Assembly: GCA_012512335.1 (NCBI GenBank)
Contig: JAAZEK010000197.1
Location: forward strand, 1-38,325
Direction: 5' to 3'
Origin: Clostridiales bacterium
GTDB lineage: Bacteria > Bacillota > Clostridia > Caldicoprobacterales > DTU083
DNA: 38,325 nt
Below the pieces are notes generated by a model. The model was not told where the DNA came from, made no database searches, and saw only the letters and a list, made by a program, of their open reading frames with translations. Of the stretch, positions 13,870 through 22,777 are shown piece by piece (position 1 is the first letter of the stretch; each line of letters opens with the position of its first letter). Position numbers and translations under genes: made by a program.

Positions 13870-14583
13870 ATGCATATAGCTGCAGTAGATAATATGGCCA
13901 ACAACGGGAATAGCTTTATTCATCGAGTACAACCTCTTACCAAGGTATGCGTATCTTTTTTGTTTTTGGCTTCTCTAATTTTCTCAAACCATATATATAA
14001 GGCAATCTTACTTTTATTAGTTCCTATACTTTTTATTCTCTTATCCAAAGTGGATTTTAAAGAAATATTGCATCTTGCTCTATATCCTGTCATATTTAGT
14101 CTATTATTTGCTCTCATCCAATTACAACAATCTTGGATGGCAGCGGTGCTGGTTATGATAAAGGCTATAGGAGCAGCACTAAACATGCTGGTGTTAATTA
14201 CTACTACACCATACACGGACATATTTGCAGTGTTTTCTTATGTTTTGCCGGGAGTAATCGTAGATATTTTTATTTTCACCTATCGTTCTCTCTTCATATT
14301 ACTAGATAGCATAGATAGTATGCTAAGAAATATTCGCCTTCGAGGTGGATTTCACCCTATGAGGCTTTTGTTCAATCTTAAAAACATAGCAGGGGCCTTA
14401 GGTGTAATGATTATACATGCATTTGAAATGAGTGAGAGGCTCTACCGGATTTATTCTCTTAGGGGATACAATGGGAAAATCCATATAACTCGTGAACGGA
14501 CCCCAATGCAAATAGAAGATATATTGTTACTTATTTTTTCACTGATAGTATTGACAGGAGTGTTGATTCCATGGAGCATTTGA
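13870..14583 (+). CDS. cbiQ: CbiQ-type transmembrane component of an ECF transporter
   Basis: A 237-residue EcfT/CbiQ membrane scaffold that connects the S-component CbiM to the ATPase. It has four to six hydrophobic segments and the two cytoplasmic coupling motifs characteristic of the family: MLRNIRLRG (about residue 153) and RLYRIYSLRG (about residue 194), each an Arg-rich short helix that sits on the ATPase. An AAAGGAG ribosome binding site lies 11 bases before the ATG. Its 3' end overlaps the cbiO start by 13 bases, indicating tight cotranslation. Confidence 0.92.
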   Translation: MHIAAVDNMANNGNSFIHRVQPLTKVCVSFLFLASLIFSNHIYKAILLLLVPILFILLSKVDFKEILHLALYPVIFSLLFALIQLQQSWMAAVLVMIKAIGAALNMLVLITTTPYTDIFAVFSYVLPGVIVDIFIFTYRSLFILLDSIDSMLRNIRLRGGFHPMRLLFNLKNIAGALGVMIIHAFEMSERLYRIYSLRGYNGKIHITRERTPMQIEDILLLIFSLIVLTGVLIPWSI

Positions 14584-15407
14584 TTCAAGTACATTGCATT
14601 AAACATATTTATCCAGATAAAACAGAGGTGAGCCTCTGCGGTTTGGATTTTGTTGTAAATTCCGGCGATAGGGTGGTAATTTTAGGCCCAAATGGGGCTG
14701 GCAAAACCACCTTAATTTCTCATATATTAGGCTTACTATCACCAGTGGATGGACAGGTTGAAGTTATGGGTATGCGACCTGATAAAAATTTTAATCAAAT
14801 CCGAAAGCATATTGGTGTAGTCTTCCAAAATGTAGACGAGCAGATAATTGGACCCCGTGTTTATGATGATATTGCTTTTTCTCTTCGTAATGAAAGGTTT
14901 TCCAGACAAGAAGTAGATGAGAGAGTAAATAAAATAGCTTCTATGTTGGGGATAGAGGATCTTTTGGATAAGATACCTCACTATTTGAGTGGTGGTCAGA
15001 AGAAAAAAGTAGCCTTAGCAGGGGCGATTTCCATGATGCCTAAGATACTAATTTTAGACGAGCCCTTTGATGGGTTAGACCCTAAATCTAAAACAGAAAT
15101 GATTGCCTTGTTAAATAGATTGAATGATGAAAATGGAATTACCTTGGTAACCACCACCCATGATATCAACATAGTACCGCAAATATCAGATTTAATTTAT
15201 GTAATCAATAAGGGCTTGATTGTAACAAAAGGAAGCCCAAATGAAGTTTTTGAGCAGGTAGAGCTGTTGCGTGAAGCGAACTTGGAGCCACCTATTCTAA
15301 TGGATTTATTCGACCGTCTGAGAAAAAGAGGATATCCACTTAAACCTATTGATAGTATGGAGAATGCCATGGAGCAGTTAGAAAAAATTCTGATAGATCC
15401 TAAATGA
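14571..15407 (+). CDS. cbiO: CbiO-type ATPase of an ECF metal transporter
   Basis: A 278-residue ABC ATPase. Visible motifs are Walker A GPNGAGKTT (residues 38-46), Q-loop VFQNVDEQI, signature LSGGQKKKVALAG, Walker B ILILDEPFDGLD and H-loop TTTHDI. The C-terminal tail (EVFEQVELLREANLEPP) matches the ECF-type CbiO extension. Only one ATPase gene is present, so the pump would use a homodimer, as in CbiMNQO and NikMQO systems. It is the last gene of the metal transport operon; a 112-base gap without a clear terminator separates it from adk. Confidence 0.94.
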   Translation: MEHLIQVHCIKHIYPDKTEVSLCGLDFVVNSGDRVVILGPNGAGKTTLISHILGLLSPVDGQVEVMGMRPDKNFNQIRKHIGVVFQNVDEQIIGPRVYDDIAFSLRNERFSRQEVDERVNKIASMLGIEDLLDKIPHYLSGGQKKKVALAGAISMMPKILILDEPFDGLDPKSKTEMIALLNRLNDENGITLVTTTHDINIVPQISDLIYVINKGLIVTKGSPNEVFEQVELLREANLEPPILMDLFDRLRKRGYPLKPIDSMENAMEQLEKILIDPK

Positions 15408-15519
15408 TGGATTGCCTTTTCTGCGTTTTTTTAGTAGAATGACTAGTAAATTATTATTACATGGGGAAACTAATCAACCTCATGTTTGATACAGTCAGTA
15501 AATGAGGGGGATTTTTTTT

Positions 15520-16176
15520 ATGAATGTTGTTTTATTAGGACCTCCAGGGTCAGGAAAAGGAACTCAGGGAGCTCTTTTAGCCGATCGATTGCAAACTCGT
15601 CCTTTATCAACTGGGGATTTGTTTAGAGAAATTTTAAAAGAGCCTGACCATCCATTGTATTCTCAGGTGCTAGTGATAAAACAAGGTATGTTAGTATCTG
15701 ATGATGTAGTCAATCAAGTTGTGGAGCATGGGATTAACAAACCAGAATATGAAAATGGTGTATTGTTTGATGGCTATCCAAGAACCATAGCTCAAGCAGA
15801 AGCCCTTGATGGAATTCTTGCAGATGTAGGGAGTAAGATAGATATTGTCGTTGATTTGGATGTTACCAAGGAGGTTCTATTTTACCGTATATTGGGAAGA
15901 ATGCTTTGTTCAAATTGTAAAAAAATCTATCATGAGGAACAGGGACTAAGCCATTGTACAGCCTGTGGAGCTAGCCTGATTCGACGAAGTGATGATAATG
16001 AAGAGACTATTGTACAGCGATTAGAGGAATATAGAAGCAAGACAGAACCATTGGAAGACTATTATAAAAAAAGCAAGGCAGCTTTTGTCACTGTAACTAT
16101 TGATGATTATTCCTTGTCACCACAGGAAGTTAATCAGCAGGTTGTTGAGCTATTGAAAGAAAACAAAGTAATTTAA
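15520..16176 (+). CDS. adk: Adenylate kinase
   Basis: A 218-residue long-form adenylate kinase (AMP + ATP to 2 ADP). Walker A GPPGSGKGTQ lies at residues 7-16, and STGDLFRE and DGYPRT follow as AMP-site motifs. The lid contains four cysteines, CSNC and CTAC, a zinc-binding lid usual in Gram-positive enzymes. Some motifs are unusual: the AMP segment reads RPLSTGDLF rather than the common ISTGDMLR, and DGYPRT replaces DGFPRT. It lies outside the ribosomal protein operon, where adk normally sits in Firmicutes, so it may be a second copy. I chose ATG 15520 because GAGGGGG lies nine bases upstream. A 6-bp inverted pair CCTCAT/ATGAGG (15478-15483, 15502-15507) could partly cover this ribosome binding site. 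Confidence 0.9.
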   Translation: MNVVLLGPPGSGKGTQGALLADRLQTRPLSTGDLFREILKEPDHPLYSQVLVIKQGMLVSDDVVNQVVEHGINKPEYENGVLFDGYPRTIAQAEALDGILADVGSKIDIVVDLDVTKEVLFYRILGRMLCSNCKKIYHEEQGLSHCTACGASLIRRSDDNEETIVQRLEEYRSKTEPLEDYYKKSKAAFVTVTIDDYSLSPQEVNQQVVELLKENKVI

Positions 16177-16186
16177 GCGAGGGATT

Positions 16187-16912
16187 ATGAAAATTTCCGT
16201 TTTTGCTATTGGGGACTTACACCTTGCAGGTGCAATTGACAAGCCCATGGATATATTTGGAAAACACTGGGAGAATCATTGGGCTCGAATTCAAAAGGAC
16301 TGGGAAGAGAAGGTTTCCGACCAGGACATTGTTCTGATTCCGGGGGATATCAGCTGGGCTATGAAGCTTTCAGATGCAAAAATTGATTTGGACAATATAG
16401 CTGAATTGCCTGGGAAGAAAATTTTAATAAAGGGAAATCATGATTACTGGTGGTCATCCGTATCTAAGGTTCGTAGTATTCTGTCACCATCCGTAAGTGT
16501 AGTGCAAAATGACAGTGTAATGGAGTCTGGTTTTATCTTCTGTGGAACCAGAGGATGGATAAATCCTGGAATGAAGGACTTCTCACAGCAAGATGCCAAG
16601 GTATACAATAGGGAAGTTCAAAGATTAAAGCTTTCCCTGGACAGTGCGGTCTCGTCGCAGCAGGCAAGAGAAGGTGTGGAAGAAGGTAATATTTTAATTG
16701 CAATGTTGCACTATCCGCCTTTTGACGAAAAGGGTCAACCCACGGAAATAGTTAACACCTTAACTCAATACAAACCAGCTCATGTAGTATATGGACACCT
16801 TCATGGTGAAGGAAGTCGGATAGCCTTCGAGGGGGAATATGAAGGTACAGAATATCATTTAGTTTCCTGCGATTATCTAGATTTTAAGCTGAAACGAATC
16901 ATAACAATTTAA
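16187..16912 (+). CDS. Calcineurin-like metallophosphoesterase
   Basis: A 241-residue cytoplasmic metallophosphoesterase. All five family motifs for the two-metal site are present: GDLHL near the N-terminus, PGDIS (near residue 58), KGNHDYWW (near residue 85), MLHYPPF and YGHLHGEG. It belongs to a compact clostridial type of predicted phosphohydrolase without extra domains. The substrate is unknown. Its ATG follows the adk stop by ten bases with GAGGGAT as ribosome binding site, so adk and this gene are probably cotranscribed; a strong terminator follows. Confidence 0.88.
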   Translation: MKISVFAIGDLHLAGAIDKPMDIFGKHWENHWARIQKDWEEKVSDQDIVLIPGDISWAMKLSDAKIDLDNIAELPGKKILIKGNHDYWWSSVSKVRSILSPSVSVVQNDSVMESGFIFCGTRGWINPGMKDFSQQDAKVYNREVQRLKLSLDSAVSSQQAREGVEEGNILIAMLHYPPFDEKGQPTEIVNTLTQYKPAHVVYGHLHGEGSRIAFEGEYEGTEYHLVSCDYLDFKLKRIITI

Positions 16913-16930
16913 AAAACATTTTAAAAAGGG

Positions 16931-16958
16931 TACACCGATTAAATCGGTGTATTTTTTT
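16931..16958 (+). terminator. Rho-independent terminator after the metallophosphoesterase
   Basis: A stem TACACCGA/TCGGTGTA with loop TTAAA, followed by a run of seven T. It separates the adk unit from the dcw cluster. Confidence 0.9.
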
Positions 16959-17020
16959 GTTTTTTTAAATCTTTTTTTAAAAATGTAGCAGGAATTCACT
17001 ATTTCATATAGAATAGTAGA

Positions 17021-17056
17021 TAAAGTGGTGTGAAGTGGTTTAAAGTGGTGTATAAT
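17021..17056 (+). promoter_or_regulatory. MraZ operator repeats and mraZ/dcw promoter
   Basis: Three direct repeats with exact 10-bp period (TAAAGTGGTG, TGAAGTGGTT, TAAAGTGGTG at 17021, 17031 and 17041) are followed immediately by a consensus -10 TATAAT (17051-17056). MraZ binds GTGG- or TGGG-containing direct repeats spaced one helical turn apart upstream of its own gene in other bacteria. The repeats occupy the -35 region, so binding should block the promoter. A fourth GTGGTG occurs at 17086-17091. Confidence 0.8.
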
Positions 17057-17107
17057 ACCCCTAACATTCTATACATTTTATTTTTGTGGTGAAAGGAGGC
17101 GTACATT

Positions 17108-17539
17108 TTGTTCATTGGTGAATATCAACATTCGATTGACCCAAAAGGTAGAGTATTCATGCCAGCTAAGTTTCGAGATGATTTGGGCGACAAGTTTGTT
17201 GTTACCAAGGGCTTGGATAATTGTCTATTTGTATATCCAAACGAAGAATGGAAGAGCCTAGAACAAAAGCTTCGCACGCTTCCTCTCACTAGTAAGGAAG
17301 CTCGGGCTTTTATTCGTTTTTTCTTTGCAGGTGCTGCTGAATGTGAGGCTGACAAGCAAGGAAGAATCTTGCTACCAGCCAATCTCAGGGAATATGCAGA
17401 TCTTGAAAAGGATCTATCAATTATTGGAGTATCTACTCGAGTTGAGATTTGGAATAGAGAAGCTTGGGAAAGCTACAATGGTGAATCCAGTATGGATCAA
17501 GAGGCAATTATAGAAAAAATGGCGGAATTGGGCATTTAA
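17108..17539 (+). CDS. mraZ: Transcriptional regulator MraZ
   Basis: A 143-residue MraZ, normal length, with two AbrB-like DNA-binding repeats (about residues 5-50 and 75-120). Both family motifs, [13 protein letters not shown] and [13 protein letters not shown], are present. MraZ forms rings that bind direct repeats and adjust transcription of the dcw operon; three such repeats lie upstream here. The start is TTG, with GGAGG eight bases before it; no ATG is available in frame near this point. It is the first gene of the division and wall cluster. Confidence 0.97.
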   Translation: MFIGEYQHSIDPKGRVFMPAKFRDDLGDKFVVTKGLDNCLFVYPNEEWKSLEQKLRTLPLTSKEARAFIRFFFAGAAECEADKQGRILLPANLREYADLEKDLSIIGVSTRVEIWNREAWESYNGESSMDQEAIIEKMAELGI

Positions 17540-17562
17540 TTCTTGACCAGGAAAGGAATCCT

Positions 17563-18489
17563 ATGAGTTTTCAACATATACCTGTTTTGTTGCAGGAGAC
17601 TATAGAACATCTAAAACCGGCTCCCGGTAAAACCTATGTAGACGGCACCTTGGGTGGAGGAGGACATTCCTTAGAAATTTTGAAGGCGATATATCCTTCT
17701 GGACGCTTAATTGGCATTGACCGAGATACTGCTGCCATAGAAGCTGCGACAAATAAGCTGTCAGATTACTCCGATTCCTTTCGAGGTATTCATGGAAACT
17801 ACGTTGATATAAAGAGCTTACTATCTGATTTGAGTATATATGAAGTAGACGGAGTACTGTTAGATTTGGGTGTATCCTCTCATCAGCTAGATACTCCAGA
17901 TAGAGGTTTTTCCTACCACGAAGAAGCTCCTCTAGACATGCGTATGGACACAAGCCAGGACTTCAGTGCTAGTGATCTGGTTAATAGCTCCTCTCAGGAG
18001 GAACTAGCACAAATCATTTGGGAATACGGAGAAGAGCGATGGGGAAAGCGTATAGCTGAATTTATTGTTAAGAACCGTCCCATTGAAACCACTACGCAAC
18101 TAGTTGAGGTTATAAAAATGGCAGTGCCTTCTTCAGCTAGACGGGGAGGTCCCCATCCAGCAAGACGTACCTTTCAAGCTCTGAGAATTGCAGTAAATCA
18201 AGAACTCAGTCTGCTTGAAGAAGCCATACGCAATGCAGTAGAGGTTTTAAAACCGGGAGCTAGGCTTTGTGTCATTAGCTTTCATTCTTTAGAGGACAGA
18301 ATTGTAAAGAATACTTTTCGCAGCTTGAAAGACCCATGTATCTGTCCCCCTAATGCACCCATATGCATATGTGGTTTGACATCAGTAGTAGATATTATTA
18401 CTAGAAAACCTGTTATAGCAAGTGAAGAGGAATTAAATGTAAATATAAGGGCTAGAAGTGCAAAATTACGAGTATGCCAAAAACGATAA
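17563..18489 (+). CDS. rsmH: 16S rRNA (cytosine1402-N4)-methyltransferase RsmH
   Basis: A 308-residue RsmH (MraW) S-adenosylmethionine-dependent methyltransferase, full length. It methylates N4 of C1402 in the ribosomal P site. Motifs include HIPVLLQE at the N-terminus, the SAM loop VDGTLGGGGHS (residues 26-36), GIDRD, DGVLLDLGVSSHQLD and FHSLEDRIVK near the C-terminus. Second gene of the cluster, 23 bases after mraZ, with GGAAAGGA before the ATG. Confidence 0.97.
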   Translation: MSFQHIPVLLQETIEHLKPAPGKTYVDGTLGGGGHSLEILKAIYPSGRLIGIDRDTAAIEAATNKLSDYSDSFRGIHGNYVDIKSLLSDLSIYEVDGVLLDLGVSSHQLDTPDRGFSYHEEAPLDMRMDTSQDFSASDLVNSSSQEELAQIIWEYGEERWGKRIAEFIVKNRPIETTTQLVEVIKMAVPSSARRGGPHPARRTFQALRIAVNQELSLLEEAIRNAVEVLKPGARLCVISFHSLEDRIVKNTFRSLKDPCICPPNAPICICGLTSVVDIITRKPVIASEEELNVNIRARSAKLRVCQKR

Positions 18490-18527
18490 TAACATCAATA
18501 CATAAACTGCTGGGAGGCTGAATAAAA

Positions 18528-18998
18528 ATGTTAGCAGAGAATTATGCATATTTAGAAGAAAGAGTTCCAGTAATGGAACAGGTGAGAAAAGAAGAGCCGA
18601 AACGGCAGGAAAAAACTCGGCAGCTTCCCGTTAGAAAGCATCATACACTAAGGAAGGTTCTGACCATTGGAATGGTCTTAGTATGTTTCGCTACAGCTTG
18701 TTTCACTATTTTCCGTTATGCTCAGATAACAGAAAACCATAGAGCGATTCTGGCCTTAGAGAAGACTCTAGAGGATGAGAACCTACGGAAGGAAAACTTG
18801 AAAGTAGAATTAGCTTATCATAAGGACTTAAATACAATTGAGTTTACCGCAACGGAAATGGGTATGAGGTATCCAGAAGAGGGCCAGGTGGAATATGTGC
18901 ATCTTCCTGAGGCGAACAGAGTCATGGAGCAAGCTAGTGCTTCATCCGCTCAGGATAAACCAAGCTTATGGAAGCGATTTTTGGGGAGATCCAACTAA
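18528..18998 (+). CDS. ftsL: FtsL-like septum protein
   Basis: A 156-residue bitopic membrane protein. A basic cytoplasmic tail of about 40 residues precedes one transmembrane helix (VLTIGMVLVCFATACFTIF), followed by an extracellular coiled-coil stretch (residues about 70-105, rich in Glu, Lys and Leu). This layout and the position between rsmH and a PBP identify FtsL, although the sequence itself is poorly conserved in this family. FtsL joins DivIB/FtsQ and DivIC in regulating septal PBP and FtsW. ATG with GGGAGG upstream. Confidence 0.85.
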   Translation: MLAENYAYLEERVPVMEQVRKEEPKRQEKTRQLPVRKHHTLRKVLTIGMVLVCFATACFTIFRYAQITENHRAILALEKTLEDENLRKENLKVELAYHKDLNTIEFTATEMGMRYPEEGQVEYVHLPEANRVMEQASASSAQDKPSLWKRFLGRSN

Positions 18999-19034
18999 AG
19001 GCCGTTTCTCACATTTGGGAAGGGGGTATTGCTG

Positions 19035-21182
19035 ATGTCTGCACCAGCAGTAACAAATAGAAAAAGACTTCTGGCGCTACTATTGGCTGTTTTTCTGCTA
19101 TTATTTGCTTTAATAATAAGAAGTGGATATATTCAATTGGTATGGGGACAGGAACTTCAAGTTAAGGCACTAGATCAGTGGACACGATCTCTGGATGTAT
19201 ATCCAAAAAGAGGGATAATATATGATCGTAATAAGGAAATATTGTCACAAAGTGCTACTGCCGACAGTATAGCAGTACGACCTAGACAGTTGGCGGATCC
19301 AAAGACTACAGCTATCAAGCTTGCTGAAATTTTGGATATAGATGAAGATGGGCTTTATGAAAAGATATCGGATAAAACCAAGTCGGAGATTTGGATTAAG
19401 CGTCAATTGACTCGAGAGGAATCTGTCGCAATTCGGAGCTTGAATATTAAGGGTATCTATTTTACCGAGGAGCCAAAACGCTACTATCCAAATGGGAATC
19501 TTGCTTCTCATATTCTGGGCTTCACAATGAAATATGCTGAACCTGCAGAGGGAATTGTTGGCCAAGAAGGAATAGAATTATACTACGATAAATATTTGAA
19601 GGGCTTACCAGGTAGGCTTATAATGGAAACCGATGCCCAAGGGAAGGAAACTCCTACAAATGTAGAGAGGATGGTTCCTCCTATTGATGGCTGGAATGTT
19701 ATTCTTACCATTGATCAAGTCATTCAGCATTTTGCAGAGAAGGCAGTTTCCGATGCTATGGAGCAATATCAGGCGGAAAAGGTATATTGCATTGTTATGG
19801 ACCCCAAAACTGGTGATGTTCTTGCTATGGCTAATCGTCCAGATTTCGATCCCAATGAACCGCCTCGGGAGTTAGGCTATGAGGGCATGGAAGCCTTTAT
19901 AAAAAATATAGCTGTTAAAGACAATATGGACCCAGGATCTACCTTTAAGATTATCACCACTGCAGCTGCTCTAGAATCAGGTGTAGCTAGTGTGAATTCT
20001 ACATACAACGATCCTGGCTATAGAATAGTAGATGGGCAACGGATTAAGTGTTGGAAACATGGAGGCCATGGTCATCAGACCCTTCACGAGGCGGTACAGA
20101 ATTCTTGCAATCCTGTATTTATGGATATGGCATTAGGTATGGGAGCATCGGAATTCTATGATTATTTAGAAAAATTTGGCTTTGGTTCTAGAACCGGAAT
20201 TGATATAAATGGGGAAGAAAGAGGCGTAATGATTAGCGAAGCCTCTGTAAAAAATGTAGACTTAGCTCGCATAGGTTTTGGCCAGTCAATAGCTGTTACC
20301 CCAATTCAATTGATTAGTGCAACTGCTGCTGTAATAAACGGTGGTAATTATATGGAACCTAGACTGGTAAAGGCCATGGAGTTCGATGATGGTAATGAAT
20401 ATATATATGAGGAGAATAAACCAGTAACTCTTAGAAGGGTTATTTCTGAAAGCACATCTAGCGCAATGCGTGATATACTAGAGAGTGTTGTAAGTGAAGG
20501 CAGTGGAAAAAATGCTCGTATTGCAGGGTATAAGGTTGGCGGAAAAACAGGAACTGCTCAGAAATATAGCGAAACTGGTGGTATAAAGCAAGGTGCTGTA
20601 ATAGCCTCTTTTATTGGATTTGCTCCAGCAGATGATCCTCAATTATTGGTATTATTTATGGTAGACGAGCCAAAGGTTGCTGTGGATTTTGGAAGTGTAG
20701 TAGCTGCTCCTTATGTAAAAATGATATTGGAAGACTCTTTAAACTATATGGGAGTTGAACCAGTTTTTGATGGAAATTCTCAGGAAGAAACAAGGATGGT
20801 CACCGTACCTGATGTTACTGGAAAAGCATTGACAGATGCTGTTAAAGAGCTTCGGGATGCAGGGCTAGATTATCTTGCAGAACAGACCGGGACTGAGGTA
20901 GCAAAGCAGATGCCCTTAGAAGGTGCAAAAGTTATGGTTGGAACTACAGTTCTTCTTTATACTGGAAGCGGAGATTCGGAACCAGGCTCGGAGGATGACC
21001 AGCAAGTAGAAGTTCCTGATGTTACAAATAAATCTATTAGGGAAGTTAACAATATCTTGGCTTCTGAAGGACTTAGGTTAAAAACAGAGGGATCAGGCTT
21101 GGCTGTCAGCCAGAAACCTGAAGCTGGAACTTTGGTCGAACCAGATACTCTAATTACCGTAACTTTTGAAGCTCCTGAGTGA
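19035..21182 (+). CDS. Class B penicillin-binding protein with two PASTA domains (FtsI/SpoVD type)
   Basis: A 715-residue peptidoglycan transpeptidase. One N-terminal membrane helix (residues 10-30) is followed by the PBP dimerisation domain (YPKRGIIYDRN onward) and the transpeptidase domain with all three motifs: STFK (nucleophile Ser302), SCN (357-359) and KTG (504-506). The last 130 residues contain two PASTA domains, beginning TVPDVTGKA and EVPDVTNKS. PBP2B (division) and SpoVD (spore cortex) are paralogues in Bacillus; with one gene here the assignment between them is open. I chose ATG 19035, eight bases after AAGGGGG; a TTG two codons earlier is too close to it. It crosslinks septal or cortex wall together with the FtsW/SpoVE homologue encoded downstream. 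Confidence 0.95.
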   Translation: MSAPAVTNRKRLLALLLAVFLLLFALIIRSGYIQLVWGQELQVKALDQWTRSLDVYPKRGIIYDRNKEILSQSATADSIAVRPRQLADPKTTAIKLAEILDIDEDGLYEKISDKTKSEIWIKRQLTREESVAIRSLNIKGIYFTEEPKRYYPNGNLASHILGFTMKYAEPAEGIVGQEGIELYYDKYLKGLPGRLIMETDAQGKETPTNVERMVPPIDGWNVILTIDQVIQHFAEKAVSDAMEQYQAEKVYCIVMDPKTGDVLAMANRPDFDPNEPPRELGYEGMEAFIKNIAVKDNMDPGSTFKIITTAAALESGVASVNSTYNDPGYRIVDGQRIKCWKHGGHGHQTLHEAVQNSCNPVFMDMALGMGASEFYDYLEKFGFGSRTGIDINGEERGVMISEASVKNVDLARIGFGQSIAVTPIQLISATAAVINGGNYMEPRLVKAMEFDDGNEYIYEENKPVTLRRVISESTSSAMRDILESVVSEGSGKNARIAGYKVGGKTGTAQKYSETGGIKQGAVIASFIGFAPADDPQLLVLFMVDEPKVAVDFGSVVAAPYVKMILEDSLNYMGVEPVFDGNSQEETRMVTVPDVTGKALTDAVKELRDAGLDYLAEQTGTEVAKQMPLEGAKVMVGTTVLLYTGSGDSEPGSEDDQQVEVPDVTNKSIREVNNILASEGLRLKTEGSGLAVSQKPEAGTLVEPDTLITVTFEAPE

Positions 21183-21325
21183 GCTTGAAGTGGTAGAATG
21201 AGGATAAGGACATGTGAAACCCTCATGGATGAGAGCTTAAAAAAGGTATGGTTTACTGATGTTATGTATATACTTACAAGTGAGATAAACAGCCTGCTGA
21301 GGCTGGTATTCGGGAGGAATTGGGA

Positions 21326-22777
21326 ATGAAACTCAGAGACTTGTTGAAAGGAATTGAAGTTCTACGCACTGAAGGGTCTTTAGACATCCCTATCAGTGGA
21401 ATTCATTATGACTCAAGACAGGTGACCCCTGGGTCCTTGTTTTTTTGTATAGAAGGGTATAATGTAGATGGTCACAATTATGCTGCCATGGCAGTAGATA
21501 AAGGTGCTGTGGCTGTTTTACTTAGAAAGGACATTCAATTACCTAAGGGGATTAGCAAAATATTTGTGTCGGAAACCCGCAAGTGCATGGGGCTTCTTTC
21601 ATCTAATTTCTATGATAATCCAACAGAGAATTTGATGTTATTTGGAGTAACAGGGACTAATGGAAAAACTACTACTACCTATATGATTAGATCCATTTTG
21701 GAACAAGCTGGAAAGAAGACGGGGCTCATAGGTACTATAACCAATTTAATTGGCGATCAGATGATAGCTACAGAGCATACTACACCAGAGTCTCCTGATT
21801 TACAGAGATTGTTTCACCAGATGGTTGAAGAAAATGTAGACTCGGTTGCTATGGAGGTTTCCTCTCATTCACTGGAATTAAGTCGAGTAGCAGGCTGTAC
21901 ATTTCAAATTGGTATTTTTACAAACTTAACTCAAGATCATTTGGATTTTCATGGAACTTTGGATAAGTATAGAGAAGCCAAGGCCAAGTTGTTTAAGTTA
22001 TGTAAATTAGCTATAATTAATGTGGATGATGAAAGTGGACGTATTATCCTGGAAGGTTTAGAGAGTCCGTCTTTTACCTATGGAATTTACAAACCAGCGG
22101 ATATTTTTGCTCGAGATATTGAGATTATGGCTGATGGGGTATCATTTAACCTGCATATTCTTGGAGTCAAGATTAGCATTAATCTTAAAACACCAGGAAT
22201 TTTCAGTGTATATAATGCACTTGCAGCAGCTTCTGCCTGCTATGCTGCAGGGATCTCATTAAAAGACATCCAGTTGGGCTTGGAATCTATACAGGGTGTT
22301 AGTGGGCGTTTTGAATTATTGGATACTAATACAGACTATTCTGTGATTATTGATTATGCACATACTCCTGATGGCTTGAAGAATATACTGACAACCGCCA
22401 GGGATTTAAGCGATGGTAGGATAGTTACCTTGTTCGGCTGTGGCGGAGATCGGGATGTTGCCAAGCGTCCATTGATGGGTGAGGTATGTGGAGAATATTC
22501 TGATTTTTGTATAGTCACTTCAGACAATCCCCGTAATGAAGAAGCTATGGATATTATAAATGACATTTTACCTGGATTGAATAAGACTAAATGCCCATAT
22601 GAGCTTATAGTTGATCGTAGGGAAGCAATAAAATATGCTCTGGACAATGCATTAGCTGGAGATGTGATTATTCTTGCCGGAAAAGGTCATGAAACCTATC
22701 AATTAGTAAAAGGGCAAACCATTCCCTTCGATGAAAAGCAAATTGTTGCTCAGATATTGGGAAGGGAGAAGGTTTGA
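21326..22777 (+). CDS. murE: UDP-MurNAc-tripeptide synthetase MurE
   Basis: A 483-residue Mur ligase that adds the third stem residue to UDP-MurNAc-L-Ala-D-Glu. Motifs: GVTGTNGKTTTT (ATP binding), HTTPESPDL, MEVSSHSLEL with the region of the carbamylated Lys, and DNPRNE near the C-terminus. The DNPR sequence is the recognised signature of meso-diaminopimelate-adding enzymes, so the wall is DAP-type. The start is ATG 21326, eight bases after GGGAGG. The stop codon overlaps the murF start. A 143-base gap before the gene contains a small hairpin CAGCC/GGCTG but no clear terminator. Confidence 0.96.
   Translation: MKLRDLLKGIEVLRTEGSLDIPISGIHYDSRQVTPGSLFFCIEGYNVDGHNYAAMAVDKGAVAVLLRKDIQLPKGISKIFVSETRKCMGLLSSNFYDNPTENLMLFGVTGTNGKTTTTYMIRSILEQAGKKTGLIGTITNLIGDQMIATEHTTPESPDLQRLFHQMVEENVDSVAMEVSSHSLELSRVAGCTFQIGIFTNLTQDHLDFHGTLDKYREAKAKLFKLCKLAIINVDDESGRIILEGLESPSFTYGIYKPADIFARDIEIMADGVSFNLHILGVKISINLKTPGIFSVYNALAAASACYAAGISLKDIQLGLESIQGVSGRFELLDTNTDYSVIIDYAHTPDGLKNILTTARDLSDGRIVTLFGCGGDRDVAKRPLMGEVCGEYSDFCIVTSDNPRNEEAMDIINDILPGLNKTKCPYELIVDRREAIKYALDNALAGDVIILAGKGHETYQLVKGQTIPFDEKQIVAQILGREKV

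Noticed and set aside
15408-15519. Terminator between cbiO and adk
   Set aside because: A run of seven T is present near 15426-15432, but there is no stable hairpin before it.
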